DNA of 64,000 nucleotides from positions 1 through 64,000 of the forward strand of contig NVXU02000015.1 in NCBI GenBank assembly GCA_002734065.2, read 5' to 3'. The notes under the pieces are model-generated. The model was not told where the DNA came from. It saw nothing but the letters and a program-made list of their open reading frames with translations, and did no database searches. The translations under genes and the position numbers were made by a program. The DNA is from Fluviicola sp. (GTDB lineage: Bacteria > Bacteroidota > Bacteroidia > Flavobacteriales_D > Crocinitomicaceae). Shown here one piece after another: positions 43,330 through 52,337 of this stretch; positions within the stretch are counted from its first letter, which is position 1; each line of letters begins with the position of its first letter.

Positions 43330-44877
43330 TTACCTTAATTGAATGTCACTTCGAATTTCTTCGCCACCCTCTTTTGTGAAGTCTCTTCCTCCACGTCCAA
43401 GGTGTGTCATTACGTTTCTATAACCTACGTACGACTTGGCACTATCTTGATACTCGAATGTACGAGTTCCGTTTCTTAAATAATATCCGATGTCTTTCCA
43501 AGAACCTCCACGTAACACTTTACGTTTCATTGATGGCGGATCCCAATCCATTGCATCGTATCTATATTCTGTATTCAAATCATGTGAAAATTCATACATC
43601 GATTCATCATAAGCAGTCTCGCACCATTCTGACACGTTACCAGCCATACAATATAATCCCCAACCATTTGGGTTGTATGAGAATACTTTCACTGTATGGA
43701 AACCTCCATCTTCAAAGTAACGACCTCTCATTGGCTTAAAGTTACCAAGGAAACAACCCGACTCATTTCTGATGTAAGGACCACCCCAAGGATATTGCGA
43801 CAATTGCAAATCACCTCTTGATGCTCTTTCCCATTCTGCCTCAGTTGGCAAACGGAAATCATTCACAAATAAATCACCCATGGCTACTAACCAACCGTTC
43901 ATTAATTGTGTTCTCCAAACAGAGAATGCTTTTGCTTGAACCCATGTAACTCCAACTATTGGATAGTTATCATAAGCAGGGTGCCAAAAATACATATTGG
44001 TCATTGGATCATGAAAAGAATACGTAAAGTCCCGCACCCAACATAAAGTATCAGGATACACATTGATTATCTCATCGATAATAAAACGTTGACGATTTGC
44101 ATGTCCTCTAATTGCATTCGACTGTCCTTTCTTATTGATACCATTGCTCAAGTCTAAATCTTGACCTTGCGGCTCTTCTGAAAAAGGATGTGGAGGTGTG
44201 TCTAACTCTCTGTGCTCTTCAACCAATTTATTTCCTTGATTGTCGTAAGCATTAGGTGTTATATTAATACGACCTCTTTTTGCTGCTTCCACTAAATCAA
44301 TCCAGTAGTATCTGAACATTAGTTTACGTACATCAAATTCTCTTCGTTTATAATAACGTTGTGGTTGAGGATAATACATATCCGCCAAAATTGGAACTAA
44401 ATCTGGATCATCATAAGAGAATGCTCTGTCCCAATTTAAAGAGAAAACATCTCTGTTCAATTCTCTATCAGACTCGTCGTATTCAACATACTCTAGTGCA
44501 CCTTCATCGAAGTACATATCATTATAGTTGATAAAACGACTAGCATAGTCATCTTCTTCTAAACCATAATAGATTTTATCTCTAGCGATAGAATCACGCA
44601 CCCATTCTACGAATTGGCGATACTCATTGTTAGAGATTTCCGTTTGATCAATGTAAAAAGCTTGGACTGAAACAGTCTTTGCTCTCGTTTGATGTAAAAA
44701 CGGCATATCACCATCATTCTCACCCATCTGATAGGAGCCAGCCGGAATATAGACCATTCCTAAGGGAATTTGTGGATGATAAATTGGACGTCCAATCGCC
44801 CCAGTTAACTCGCCTGTTCGTGTACTACACGATGCGAGCATAACGCCAATAATAGCAAATAACAAAAGTTTTTTCAT
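43330..44877 (-). CDS. gldK: Gliding/T9SS lipoprotein GldK
   Basis: 515 residues. Lipoprotein signal (AIIGVMLASC) and a formylglycine-generating-enzyme-like fold: GMVYIPAGSYQMGEND, then FYIDQTEISNNEYRQFVEWVRD, VTWVQAKAFSVWRTQL, FRLPTEAEWERASRG and VLRGGSWKDIGYYLRNGTR. In GldK the fold is structural and not catalytic. With GldN it forms the periplasmic ring of the T9SS. It is the first gene of gldKLMN, 117 bp after porP/sprF. Confidence 0.95.
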   Translation of the reverse strand: MKKLLLFAIIGVMLASCSTRTGELTGAIGRPIYHPQIPLGMVYIPAGSYQMGENDGDMPFLHQTRAKTVSVQAFYIDQTEISNNEYRQFVEWVRDSIARDKIYYGLEEDDYASRFINYNDMYFDEGALEYVEYDESDRELNRDVFSLNWDRAFSYDDPDLVPILADMYYPQPQRYYKRREFDVRKLMFRYYWIDLVEAAKRGRINITPNAYDNQGNKLVEEHRELDTPPHPFSEEPQGQDLDLSNGINKKGQSNAIRGHANRQRFIIDEIINVYPDTLCWVRDFTYSFHDPMTNMYFWHPAYDNYPIVGVTWVQAKAFSVWRTQLMNGWLVAMGDLFVNDFRLPTEAEWERASRGDLQLSQYPWGGPYIRNESGCFLGNFKPMRGRYFEDGGFHTVKVFSYNPNGWGLYCMAGNVSEWCETAYDESMYEFSHDLNTEYRYDAMDWDPPSMKRKVLRGGSWKDIGYYLRNGTRTFEYQDSAKSYVGYRNVMTHLGRGGRDFTKEGGEEIRSDIQLR

Positions 44878-44994
44878 TCTACCTCTTTTTTATCTTACCG
44901 GATATCTAAATTAACTTACTTACAGGTTCTAATTACTTCGATATAACGGGTCTTTCTACCTAAAGGTTACAAATATTACAAAAATAATTGACAA

Positions 44995-45933
44995 TTACAA
45001 CCATCTAGGGTGTTTAGATTTCTGAATTGGCACAGGCGGCAAGTAGTAACAATACTTAACCAAAATCTCGTGCGACCCTCTAGAAATGCTAGACAACCTA
45101 TTAATAGACATGTCATAAGAATAACCAACAGTTAAATTTTGAATTGGTGTATATCCAACCATAAATGCAATTGCATCAGACAAACGGTAAGTCAAACCAC
45201 CGTAAGCAATGTTATTCCACAAATACCTTGCATTTACATCGAAAGATGTTTTTACAAGATCCGTTCTTACTAACAAATTGGTTTCAATGTCTCCATTACT
45301 ATTAGCAATTCCTCTAAATGTTTTACCCCCCATTAGGTAATAATGTCTATTTGTGTTGTAAGTTGTTGTAATTGTCCCTACCCCACCTGTAAACAAGGAC
45401 TGAGAAATTTGTGTAGAAGATAGTCCGACATAATAATCGTTGTTTCCTTTTAAATAAACCCCAAAATTAAAATCTAAATTATTTGCTGAGTATCCTGCTG
45501 GCAATGTATTATCATTAAGTGTTGTTGGTGGCACCCATTCAGGACTTACAGAGAAATTCATTAAACCAAGTCCAACTCCTATACCCAAAGTTCCTAGTCC
45601 ATTAATTTGCAAAGGGTAAGAATAATTTAGCATGACATTGTTTTGCCTATTAAAACCAATTTGGTCATGAAAAACATTGATTCCTATTCCTCCAGGAAAC
45701 CATCGATTCATATTTGCTTCAATATTTAAAAGCATAGAATTTGGTGCTCCGTTAACTTTGTCCCATTGATTTCTGTACAACATTACACCACAAATGCCTT
45801 CGTCGATTCCTGTTTCACCAGGATTCAAACTCATTTTATCGTACATAAAATTGGTGATTATCTTTTGTTGCTGCGCATAAGCACTCGACCCTAAAACCAC
45901 TAAAAACAACACTACTAGAGAATTTCTTTTCAT
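44995..45933 (-). CDS. PorP/SprF family T9SS outer-membrane protein
   Basis: 312 residues with signal peptide. Start region FMYDKMSLNPGETGIDEG and RNQWDKVNGAPNSMLLN, then many beta strands, match the PorP/SprF family of 14-stranded outer-membrane beta-barrels that anchor or present T9SS cargo. It lies upstream of gldK on the same strand, so it is probably part of or next to the secretion operon; in Porphyromonas, porP is likewise beside porK. Symbol is withheld since PorP and SprF cannot be separated by eye. Confidence 0.9.
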   Translation of the reverse strand: MKRNSLVVLFLVVLGSSAYAQQQKIITNFMYDKMSLNPGETGIDEGICGVMLYRNQWDKVNGAPNSMLLNIEANMNRWFPGGIGINVFHDQIGFNRQNNVMLNYSYPLQINGLGTLGIGVGLGLMNFSVSPEWVPPTTLNDNTLPAGYSANNLDFNFGVYLKGNNDYYVGLSSTQISQSLFTGGVGTITTTYNTNRHYYLMGGKTFRGIANSNGDIETNLLVRTDLVKTSFDVNARYLWNNIAYGGLTYRLSDAIAFMVGYTPIQNLTVGYSYDMSINRLSSISRGSHEILVKYCYYLPPVPIQKSKHPRWL

Positions 45934-46026
45934 AAATTTGCTAACATTTTAACGATGTATAATCTTAATTACACATCTGAACATACCTATTAGGCGACTA
46001 AAATAGATAAAATAATTCTATTATCT

Positions 46027-46222
46027 CAATGTTTTAATGATTTAATATTTCAACAGGCTCAATACAAGTATTTCGACATGCTTCGACAGGCTCAGCAGAG
46101 TCAGCTCAATACAAGTGATTTAATGACTCAATGTTCTAAGTGAAACTTCGACATTACTACCCCTTATAGCAAGGAAAACCTACTATGAGCATTATTGAAA
46201 CATTAAATCATTGAAACATTAG
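46027..46222. repeat. Dispersed repeat element with inverted ends
   Basis: A 196-bp spacer element whose ends are near-inverted copies (left AATGTTTTAATGATTTAAT, right ATTAAATCATTGAAACATT). The inner part has two CTCAATACAAGT words and CTTCGACAGGCTCAGCAG. The same words appear near 24422 and 30940, so it is a dispersed family. It lies downstream of the ureohydrolase-like gene. Confidence 0.75.
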
Positions 46223-46244
46223 CTCCTTGCCCCCCTTGTCCTCT

Positions 46245-47387
46245 CTAACTTATCTTCTTCAATGTTTTCCACCACAAATCTGGGATGTGATTTTTTAGAG
46301 CATTTTCATAATCATCTTTTGTACACGGCACCATCTTATGTCTGTCGTATTTGCTTCCAGATTCTGCATTGTATCTAACCTCCAACCACCAACGGTTAGA
46401 TTTGTCGCTTTTATAGAAAACCAAGTCGTCTTCAAAATCGTCGAGGTGGACGTAGAATTTTTTGTATGTTTTCTTACTGCCGATTGGGAAATCTCCCATT
46501 CTCATGGAATAACCATCAATAAAATACCAAATTATTTGCGCCAATAAATTAGAGGATGCGCTGTTTTGGCTTGGCAATACATCAAAAATACCGACGCACG
46601 ACATTTTATCACTAATTCCCGCATATTTTGCCATTTGGCAAATTTGCAAAGGATTTAAACCGTTGGTATTTTCGTATTTATTGTCATTGTGAGAATGAAT
46701 GCTCGAAAAATCAATGGAAAGTAGGTCAGAATTGCGCAAATAAGGCTCTGCTACTTTAAAATCGTCATTGACTTCTCCCAAACGACAAACATCAAAGTAA
46801 AGTTTGTCAAATAAATCCAAATCTTTTTTTGCGGTGAATGGTCGCTGAACGCCAATTGTGGTGTAATTAAATAAATAACACGGGCGTTGCATTAATAAAT
46901 GACTGATAAATCCATCTGCGGAAATGGGTGCATTCGGGTCGCCTATATCTAAAGAAGAATCAATGGAGCAAATATTGATCATCTGTTCTTGTGATTCAAA
47001 GCCTTTATATAAGGACATGGTTAAATCTTGACCACCTCCAATTACAATTGGGAGGACATCAATTTTCAGTAATTCTGAAACAACTTGACCCAATGCGAAA
47101 TGTGTGTCTTCGACTTTCTCGCCTGGTTCTATGGTTCCCAAATCGTAAATGGAGAAATTCCAATTGTCACCAGTAGCTAATTGATAGAGTTGTTCTCTGA
47201 ATTCTTCGTTGTTCCCTGTATCAATTGTTGAATTTCGATATTCTGGAACATAAATTAGTGCAATTCCCTTCTTTTCTATTTCTGGAAAACCAGCAGCATC
47301 GTGTATGATTATAGAAGAATGAAGTTCTCCGAGAGAGCTTGGAATTTCTGGTGAAACAGGTTTGAAATAGATGGAAATGTCTTTCAT
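46245..47387 (-). CDS. Ureohydrolase-fold (formimidoylglutamase-like) protein with degenerate ligands
   Basis: 380 residues from MKDISIYFKPVSPEIP at 47387. It resembles the arginase/formimidoylglutamase group found beside topA in Flavobacteriales: IPIVIGGG-like (PIVIGGGQDLTMSLY), CSIDSSLDIG and LLSIDFSSIHS occupy the positions of GGDHS, DAHxDxR and SxDxDxxDP. The His of the first and second motifs and most Asp ligands are lost, so a manganese hydrolase activity is doubtful. It may be a binding or regulatory protein. The stop lies about 23 bp before the dispersed repeat element. Confidence 0.75.
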   Translation of the reverse strand: MKDISIYFKPVSPEIPSSLGELHSSIIIHDAAGFPEIEKKGIALIYVPEYRNSTIDTGNNEEFREQLYQLATGDNWNFSIYDLGTIEPGEKVEDTHFALGQVVSELLKIDVLPIVIGGGQDLTMSLYKGFESQEQMINICSIDSSLDIGDPNAPISADGFISHLLMQRPCYLFNYTTIGVQRPFTAKKDLDLFDKLYFDVCRLGEVNDDFKVAEPYLRNSDLLSIDFSSIHSHNDNKYENTNGLNPLQICQMAKYAGISDKMSCVGIFDVLPSQNSASSNLLAQIIWYFIDGYSMRMGDFPIGSKKTYKKFYVHLDDFEDDLVFYKSDKSNRWWLEVRYNAESGSKYDRHKMVPCTKDDYENALKNHIPDLWWKTLKKIS

Positions 47388-47491
47388 GACGAACAATTTC
47401 CTCAAAGTTACGCTAAAATTGAAGGCTTTTCTGAAGAATTAAAAAAGGTTTACAGAATTCATCGTTGAAAACTTCATTCTTCATTTTTAAT

Positions 47492-47977
47492 GGCTCTATG
47501 TTGATTTAGGTGGGTGAAAGGTTTCGCTCCTGCGGAGCTCAGTTATGCAGGTTTGTTTTCTTCTTACAAAGATGCAACTCCTACGGAGCTTAGTTTGTTG
47601 GTTACAAAGGTAACACCCCTACGGGGTTTCGTTACATTGGGTCTTTGTCTTTTTACAAAGGTGCAACTCCTACGGAGTCAGAGTTGGCTACTTTCTCTTT
47701 CTGTAGTTGTAATACAAAAATAAATACGAATTGTGTGGTTCCAATTTTATATGCAGCCCCATCGGGGCAATACCTTTGTAAAGACAAACGCAATGAAATA
47801 AAAGCTCCGTAGGAGTGAAACAAAAAACAAAAGTAAACGATGAAAAATAAAACCTTAAATCCGCAAAGGTAAAATACAAAAAAGAGCAAGAGGATATAGA
47901 AATACTCAAAATTTTATCAATATGATCTGCTTTATTTGTGGTAAACTAAAATTTAGTAATGCCAATTTAACTACCCC
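47492..47977. repeat. Spacer with short palindrome cluster (CTCCTACGGAG family)
   Basis: A 610-bp gene-free region between topA and the ureohydrolase-like gene. It opens with GGCTCTATGTTGATTTAGGT (also at 59939) and carries CTCCTGCGGAG, CTCCTACGGAG (twice), CCCCTACGGGG, CCCCATCGGGG and CTCCGTAGGAG hairpins, with TTACAAAGGTGCAACTC and similar linkers. The end AATTTAACTACCCC matches the end of the element near 60045. Open frames on both strands here are repeats, not genes. Confidence 0.8.
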
Positions 47978-48019
47978 CTCTATTTAACCTTAAATCATTT
48001 TTAATTCTTCCTTCTTAAT

Positions 48020-50509
48020 TTACTTCTTTTTCTTCTTCTTCGCTGCCTTCTTTTTCTTCTTCGGTTTTTTCGCTTCAATCATTTTTTGCACTTCTTCTAA
48101 AGTTAATTTTTCCACTTTAAAAGTTTTGGGCAATTCGATTTTTAACTTCCCTTTTACAATGTTAAAACGTCCCCAACGTGCTTTCTGAACAGAAATCCCT
48201 TCCTCTTCCCAGTTGTGAATCATTTTATCAATCTCTTTTTGCTTCTTCGCTTCGATTAGTTCAACAATGTCGTCTTTGCTCAGGTTGTCAAAATCATATT
48301 TGCGATTGACGTTGATGAACAAATCGTTCCATTTAATAAAAGGACCAAATCGACCAGAACCTTTTTGCACCGGCAAACCTTCGTATTCTGCAACAGGCGC
48401 ATCTGCTTTTTGCTTCTCAATGATTAATTCTGTTGCTCGTTCTAAATCAACGCCACCCATGTCTTCATCCTTTGGGATGGAAACAAAAATATCGTTGTGT
48501 TTCACATAAGGTCCAAAACGACCTTGCGCTACAATTACCTCTTTTCCTTCAAATTCTCCCAAAGTTTTTGGAAATTTGAACAATTCCAGTGCTTCTTCCA
48601 ATGTAATTGAGCCGATTGACTGTCCTGTTCGTAAAGAAGCAAATTTTGGTTTCTCACCATCCGCTTCTTCATTTCCGATTTGAATCATCGGTCCAAAACG
48701 GCCAATTCTTGCAATCATTCTACGTCCAGACTCTGGGTCCGTTCCGATTTCTCTTTCTCCAGATGCTCTTTCAGAATTCTCTAGAGTATCCTCTACTCTT
48801 TCGTGAAAAGGAGTGTAGAAAGATTCAATCATTTGCGTCCATTCTTTCAATCCTTTTGCAATTTCATCAAATTCTTGCTCCACTTTTGCCGTGAAGTTGT
48901 ATTCCATGATTTGCCCAAAATGTTCTACCAAGAAGTCTGTAACAACAATTCCGATATCAGTTGGACACAATTTATTTCTTTCCTTTCCAGTGATTTCTGA
49001 AAGTTCATTCTTTACATAATCACCGTTTGAAAGCACAAACTGCGTATAATTTCTTTTCGTACCGTCTTTTTCTGGTTTTTCAACGTAACCTCTTTTTTGG
49101 ATGGTAGAAATAGTTGGTGCGTACGTAGATGGACGACCAATTCCAAGTTCCTCTAATTTTTTCACCAAAGACGCCTCCACGTATCTTGCTGGTGGACGGC
49201 TAAATCGTTGCGTTACAGAAATATTATCAACCTGTACAGAATCGCCAGTTGCAACGGCAGGCAATAATCCAGATGCGAATTCATTCTCACTGTCATCTAC
49301 CGAAGTTTCCAAATAAACTTTTAAGAAACCTTCAAATTTGATTACTTCTCCTTTTGCAGAGAATGTTTCCTCCACTCCATTCGCATTGATTTTAATGGTT
49401 GTTCTTTCCAACTTTGCATCTGACATTTGCGAAGAAATTGCTCTCTTCCAAATTAAATCGTACAATTTTTCTTGGTCGCTTTCTGCGTTGATAGAATGCG
49501 TAGAAAAATCAGTTGGTCGTATCGCCTCGTGAGCTTCTTGTGCTCCTGAATTTTTGGTTTTATATTTCTGCTCATTGGAGAATTCTGAACCATACGCACG
49601 AGTAATTTCTGTTTTTGCTGCATCCAATGCTGTCTTAGAAAGATTCAAAGAATCCGTTCTCATATAGGTTATTCTCCCTGACTCATACAAACGTTGTGCA
49701 ACAGACATTGTTCTCGAAACGGAGAATCCTAACTTAATACTTGCCTGTTGCTGCAAGGTTGAGGTTGTAAACGGAGCCACTGGTTTTTTAGTCGCTGGTT
49801 TCTTAGTAACATCTGATATATTAAAGGATGCATTTTTGCAAGAATCGAGAAAGCGAACAACATCCTCTTCTGATGTTAATTGCTTTGCAACCGTCGCATT
49901 GATGCGCCCCTTCTCGGTTTGGAAGATGGCAGTGATTTTGAAAAAAGTCTCAGAATTAAAATTATTGATTTCTTTTTCTTTCTCTACAATCAAACGAACT
50001 GCCACTGATTGCACACGTCCTGCTGACAAACTTGGTCTCACTTTTCTCCACAAAACTGGAGACAATTCGAACCCAACTAATCGATCTAATATTCGACGTG
50101 CTTGTTGTGCATCGACTAATTCTTTATTTATTTCTCTTGGAGATTCAATCGCTTTGAGAATTGCTCCTTTTGTAATTTCGTTGAACGTTATTCTTCGCGT
50201 TTCTTTCTTGTCTAAACCTAATGTTTCGTAAAGGTGCCAAGATATAGCTTCTCCTTCACGATCCTCATCCGTTGCGAGCCATACAACCTCTGCGGCCTTT
50301 GCTAACTTTCTTAATTCAGCAACAATTTGCTTCTTGTCTGGAGAGACTTCATATTTAGGTTTAAAATTATTTTCAATGTCAATCGCTTCTTTCTTGGCTA
50401 AATCTCTAACGTGGCCAAAACTGGACTTAACAACAAAATCTTTTCCTAAATACCCTTCTATGGTACTTGCTTTTGCTGGTGACTCGACAATTACTAAATT
50501 TTTAGCCAT
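48020..50509 (-). CDS. topA: DNA topoisomerase I (type IA)
   Basis: 829 residues from MAKNLVIVESPAKASTIEG at 50509; the track ORF adds 23 residues. A Toprim domain (LVIVESPAKA then TDEDREGEAISWHL), the catalytic Tyr in GRITYMRTDSLNLS, and a C-terminal set of small repeats replacing classical zinc fingers (GKEVIVAQGRFGPYVK, KGSGRFGPFIKWND) are present, then a Lys-rich tail. It relaxes negative supercoils behind replication and transcription forks. Confidence 0.96.
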   Translation of the reverse strand: MAKNLVIVESPAKASTIEGYLGKDFVVKSSFGHVRDLAKKEAIDIENNFKPKYEVSPDKKQIVAELRKLAKAAEVVWLATDEDREGEAISWHLYETLGLDKKETRRITFNEITKGAILKAIESPREINKELVDAQQARRILDRLVGFELSPVLWRKVRPSLSAGRVQSVAVRLIVEKEKEINNFNSETFFKITAIFQTEKGRINATVAKQLTSEEDVVRFLDSCKNASFNISDVTKKPATKKPVAPFTTSTLQQQASIKLGFSVSRTMSVAQRLYESGRITYMRTDSLNLSKTALDAAKTEITRAYGSEFSNEQKYKTKNSGAQEAHEAIRPTDFSTHSINAESDQEKLYDLIWKRAISSQMSDAKLERTTIKINANGVEETFSAKGEVIKFEGFLKVYLETSVDDSENEFASGLLPAVATGDSVQVDNISVTQRFSRPPARYVEASLVKKLEELGIGRPSTYAPTISTIQKRGYVEKPEKDGTKRNYTQFVLSNGDYVKNELSEITGKERNKLCPTDIGIVVTDFLVEHFGQIMEYNFTAKVEQEFDEIAKGLKEWTQMIESFYTPFHERVEDTLENSERASGEREIGTDPESGRRMIARIGRFGPMIQIGNEEADGEKPKFASLRTGQSIGSITLEEALELFKFPKTLGEFEGKEVIVAQGRFGPYVKHNDIFVSIPKDEDMGGVDLERATELIIEKQKADAPVAEYEGLPVQKGSGRFGPFIKWNDLFINVNRKYDFDNLSKDDIVELIEAKKQKEIDKMIHNWEEEGISVQKARWGRFNIVKGKLKIELPKTFKVEKLTLEEVQKMIEAKKPKKKKKAAKKKKKK

Positions 50510-50612
50510 ACTATTATCTATTGTTTGAAACGCAATCTTTATCGGTGCAAAATAAGAGGTTTTAAATTCAATAAGCAATGATTTAGGGGAAGTATTTTTT
50601 TTAGACCTTAGT

Positions 50613-50773
50613 TTAAGAAGGAAGAAGTTAAGAAGTTAAGAAGTTAAGAAGAAAGAAATCAAGTCGTCAATTTAAGCGGTTTTGAATACGGTTATCTCTT
50701 GAATTTATTGGAGAACGTCCCTTTTCAAAGAAAAACTTTCGTATTCTTAACTTCTTAACTTCTTCCTTCTTAA
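50613..50773. repeat. 161-bp element with 28-bp perfect inverted repeats
   Basis: The left arm (starting TTAAGAAGGAAGAAGTTAAG, 50613-50640) and right arm (50746-50773) are exact reverse complements of 28 bp. The arms contain the 9-mer AGAAGTTAA seen also as an array before groEL. The 105-bp interior has no coding potential. It lies in the divergent spacer between topA and miaB, and could be a non-autonomous insertion or a long hairpin. Confidence 0.85.
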
Positions 50774-50876
50774 CTCCTATATTTAAAACCACACATAAAT
50801 CTAATCTTTTTTTAATGACTGCCATTTTGACACCCTCTACTTTTTCACTATCTTCGCAGACTGAATTTAAGAATTA

Positions 50877-52331
50877 ATGAGCGAAAAGATAGATTTGCAT
50901 CAACAATTAGACGAATCGAGGCAAGGAGAAGCAATTACATTGCAAAAAAATTCTACTGCGAACGGAAAGAAACTTTTCTTGGAGAGTTACGGGTGCGCTA
51001 TGAATTTTTCTGACAGCGAAGTTGTTGCGTCTATATTAATAGGACAAGGTTATTCTACCACAACGGACGAACACGAAGCCGATATTATCCTAATTAATAC
51101 CTGTTCTATTCGTGAGAATGCAGAAACTCGGGTTAGAAAACGCTTGGAGAATTTCAAAAACCGAAAAAAAAGACAACCTGGATTAATTGTCGGAGTGTTA
51201 GGATGCATGGCGGAGCGCTTGAAAAAAAACTTGCTCGAAGAAGAAAAATTGGTTGACATTGTTGCCGGTCCAGATTCTTACAGAGACTTGCCCAACTTGA
51301 TTATTGAGGTTGAAGGCGGACAAAAAGCAGTAAATGTTTTGCTTTCTCGCGATGAGACCTATGCAGACATTTCTCCCGTTCGTTTGGACCAAAAAGGAGT
51401 AACTTCATTTGTGTCAATCACCAGAGGTTGCGACAACATGTGCTCATTCTGCGTGGTTCCTTTTACAAGAGGGAGAGAACGTTCGAGAGACCCAAAAACG
51501 ATTTACAAAGAATGCGAAGAATTATTCAGCAACGGCTATAGAGAGGTTACTTTATTGGGTCAGAATGTTGATTCTTACCGTTGGAACATGACCTCGAAGG
51601 GTGAAATTAAAAATGAGAAAGAAGAAACCGTTAATTTTGCTCAATTAATGCAAATGGTAGCGAAAATCTCTCCTGATATGAGAATTCGATTTTCGACTTC
51701 GCACCCCAAAGATATGTCCGATGAAGTGCTCGAAGTGATTGCTGCAAACGATAATATTTGCAACTACATTCACTTGCCCATTCAGTCAGGAAATTCTGAT
51801 GTTCTGAAAAGAATGAACCGAGGTTATACCAGAGAATGGTATTTGGAAAGAATTAAAAAAATTCGTGAAATTATTCCGAATTGTGCTATTACAACTGATA
51901 TTATCACTGGATTCTGCAATGAAACGGATGAAGAACACGCAGACACAATTTCAATCATGAAAGAAGTGCAGTGGGATTTTGCCTACATGTATAAATATTC
52001 TGAGCGACCAAAAACCTTAGCAGAAAGACGTTTTGAGGACGATGTTCCAGAGAAAGTGAAAGGAAGTCGACTGACAGAGGTCATTGATTTGCAACAAGCC
52101 AATGCCTTGGTGATTAACAAGCGCAAAATTGGCGAAATTTACAAAGTCTTGGTCGAAGGTAGGTCCAAACGTTCTGAAGATTTCATGGATGGAAGAAATG
52201 AGCACAACACCAAGGTTGTTTTTCCGAAAGGAGATTTTGGGAAATGTGATTACGTAATGGTAAAAATTAATGATTGCACAACAGCAACGCTTTTAGGAGA
52301 GGTTGTTGAGGTTTGCAAGGCATCAAAATAA
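50877..52331 (+). CDS. miaB: tRNA-2-methylthio-N6-dimethylallyladenosine synthase
   Basis: 484 residues. UPF0004 domain ([33 protein letters not shown]), radical SAM domain with the Cys triad in [10 protein letters not shown] and a C-terminal TRAM domain (about 420-480). It adds the methylthio group to A37 of tRNAs. The start follows a long AT spacer and an AATGAGCG. It heads a chain of five closely spaced genes. Confidence 0.95.
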   Translation: MSEKIDLHQQLDESRQGEAITLQKNSTANGKKLFLESYGCAMNFSDSEVVASILIGQGYSTTTDEHEADIILINTCSIRENAETRVRKRLENFKNRKKRQPGLIVGVLGCMAERLKKNLLEEEKLVDIVAGPDSYRDLPNLIIEVEGGQKAVNVLLSRDETYADISPVRLDQKGVTSFVSITRGCDNMCSFCVVPFTRGRERSRDPKTIYKECEELFSNGYREVTLLGQNVDSYRWNMTSKGEIKNEKEETVNFAQLMQMVAKISPDMRIRFSTSHPKDMSDEVLEVIAANDNICNYIHLPIQSGNSDVLKRMNRGYTREWYLERIKKIREIIPNCAITTDIITGFCNETDEEHADTISIMKEVQWDFAYMYKYSERPKTLAERRFEDDVPEKVKGSRLTEVIDLQQANALVINKRKIGEIYKVLVEGRSKRSEDFMDGRNEHNTKVVFPKGDFGKCDYVMVKINDCTTATLLGEVVEVCKASK

Positions 52332-52337
52332 TTAAAA

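Noticed and set aside
47514-47909. ORFs on both strands between topA and the ureohydrolase-like gene
   Set aside because: They are made of CTCCTACGGAG-type repeats and their linkers, and no protein family pattern is present.
49836-50231. 131-residue plus-strand ORF opposite topA
   Set aside because: Antisense shadow of the topA Toprim and linker region with no family pattern.
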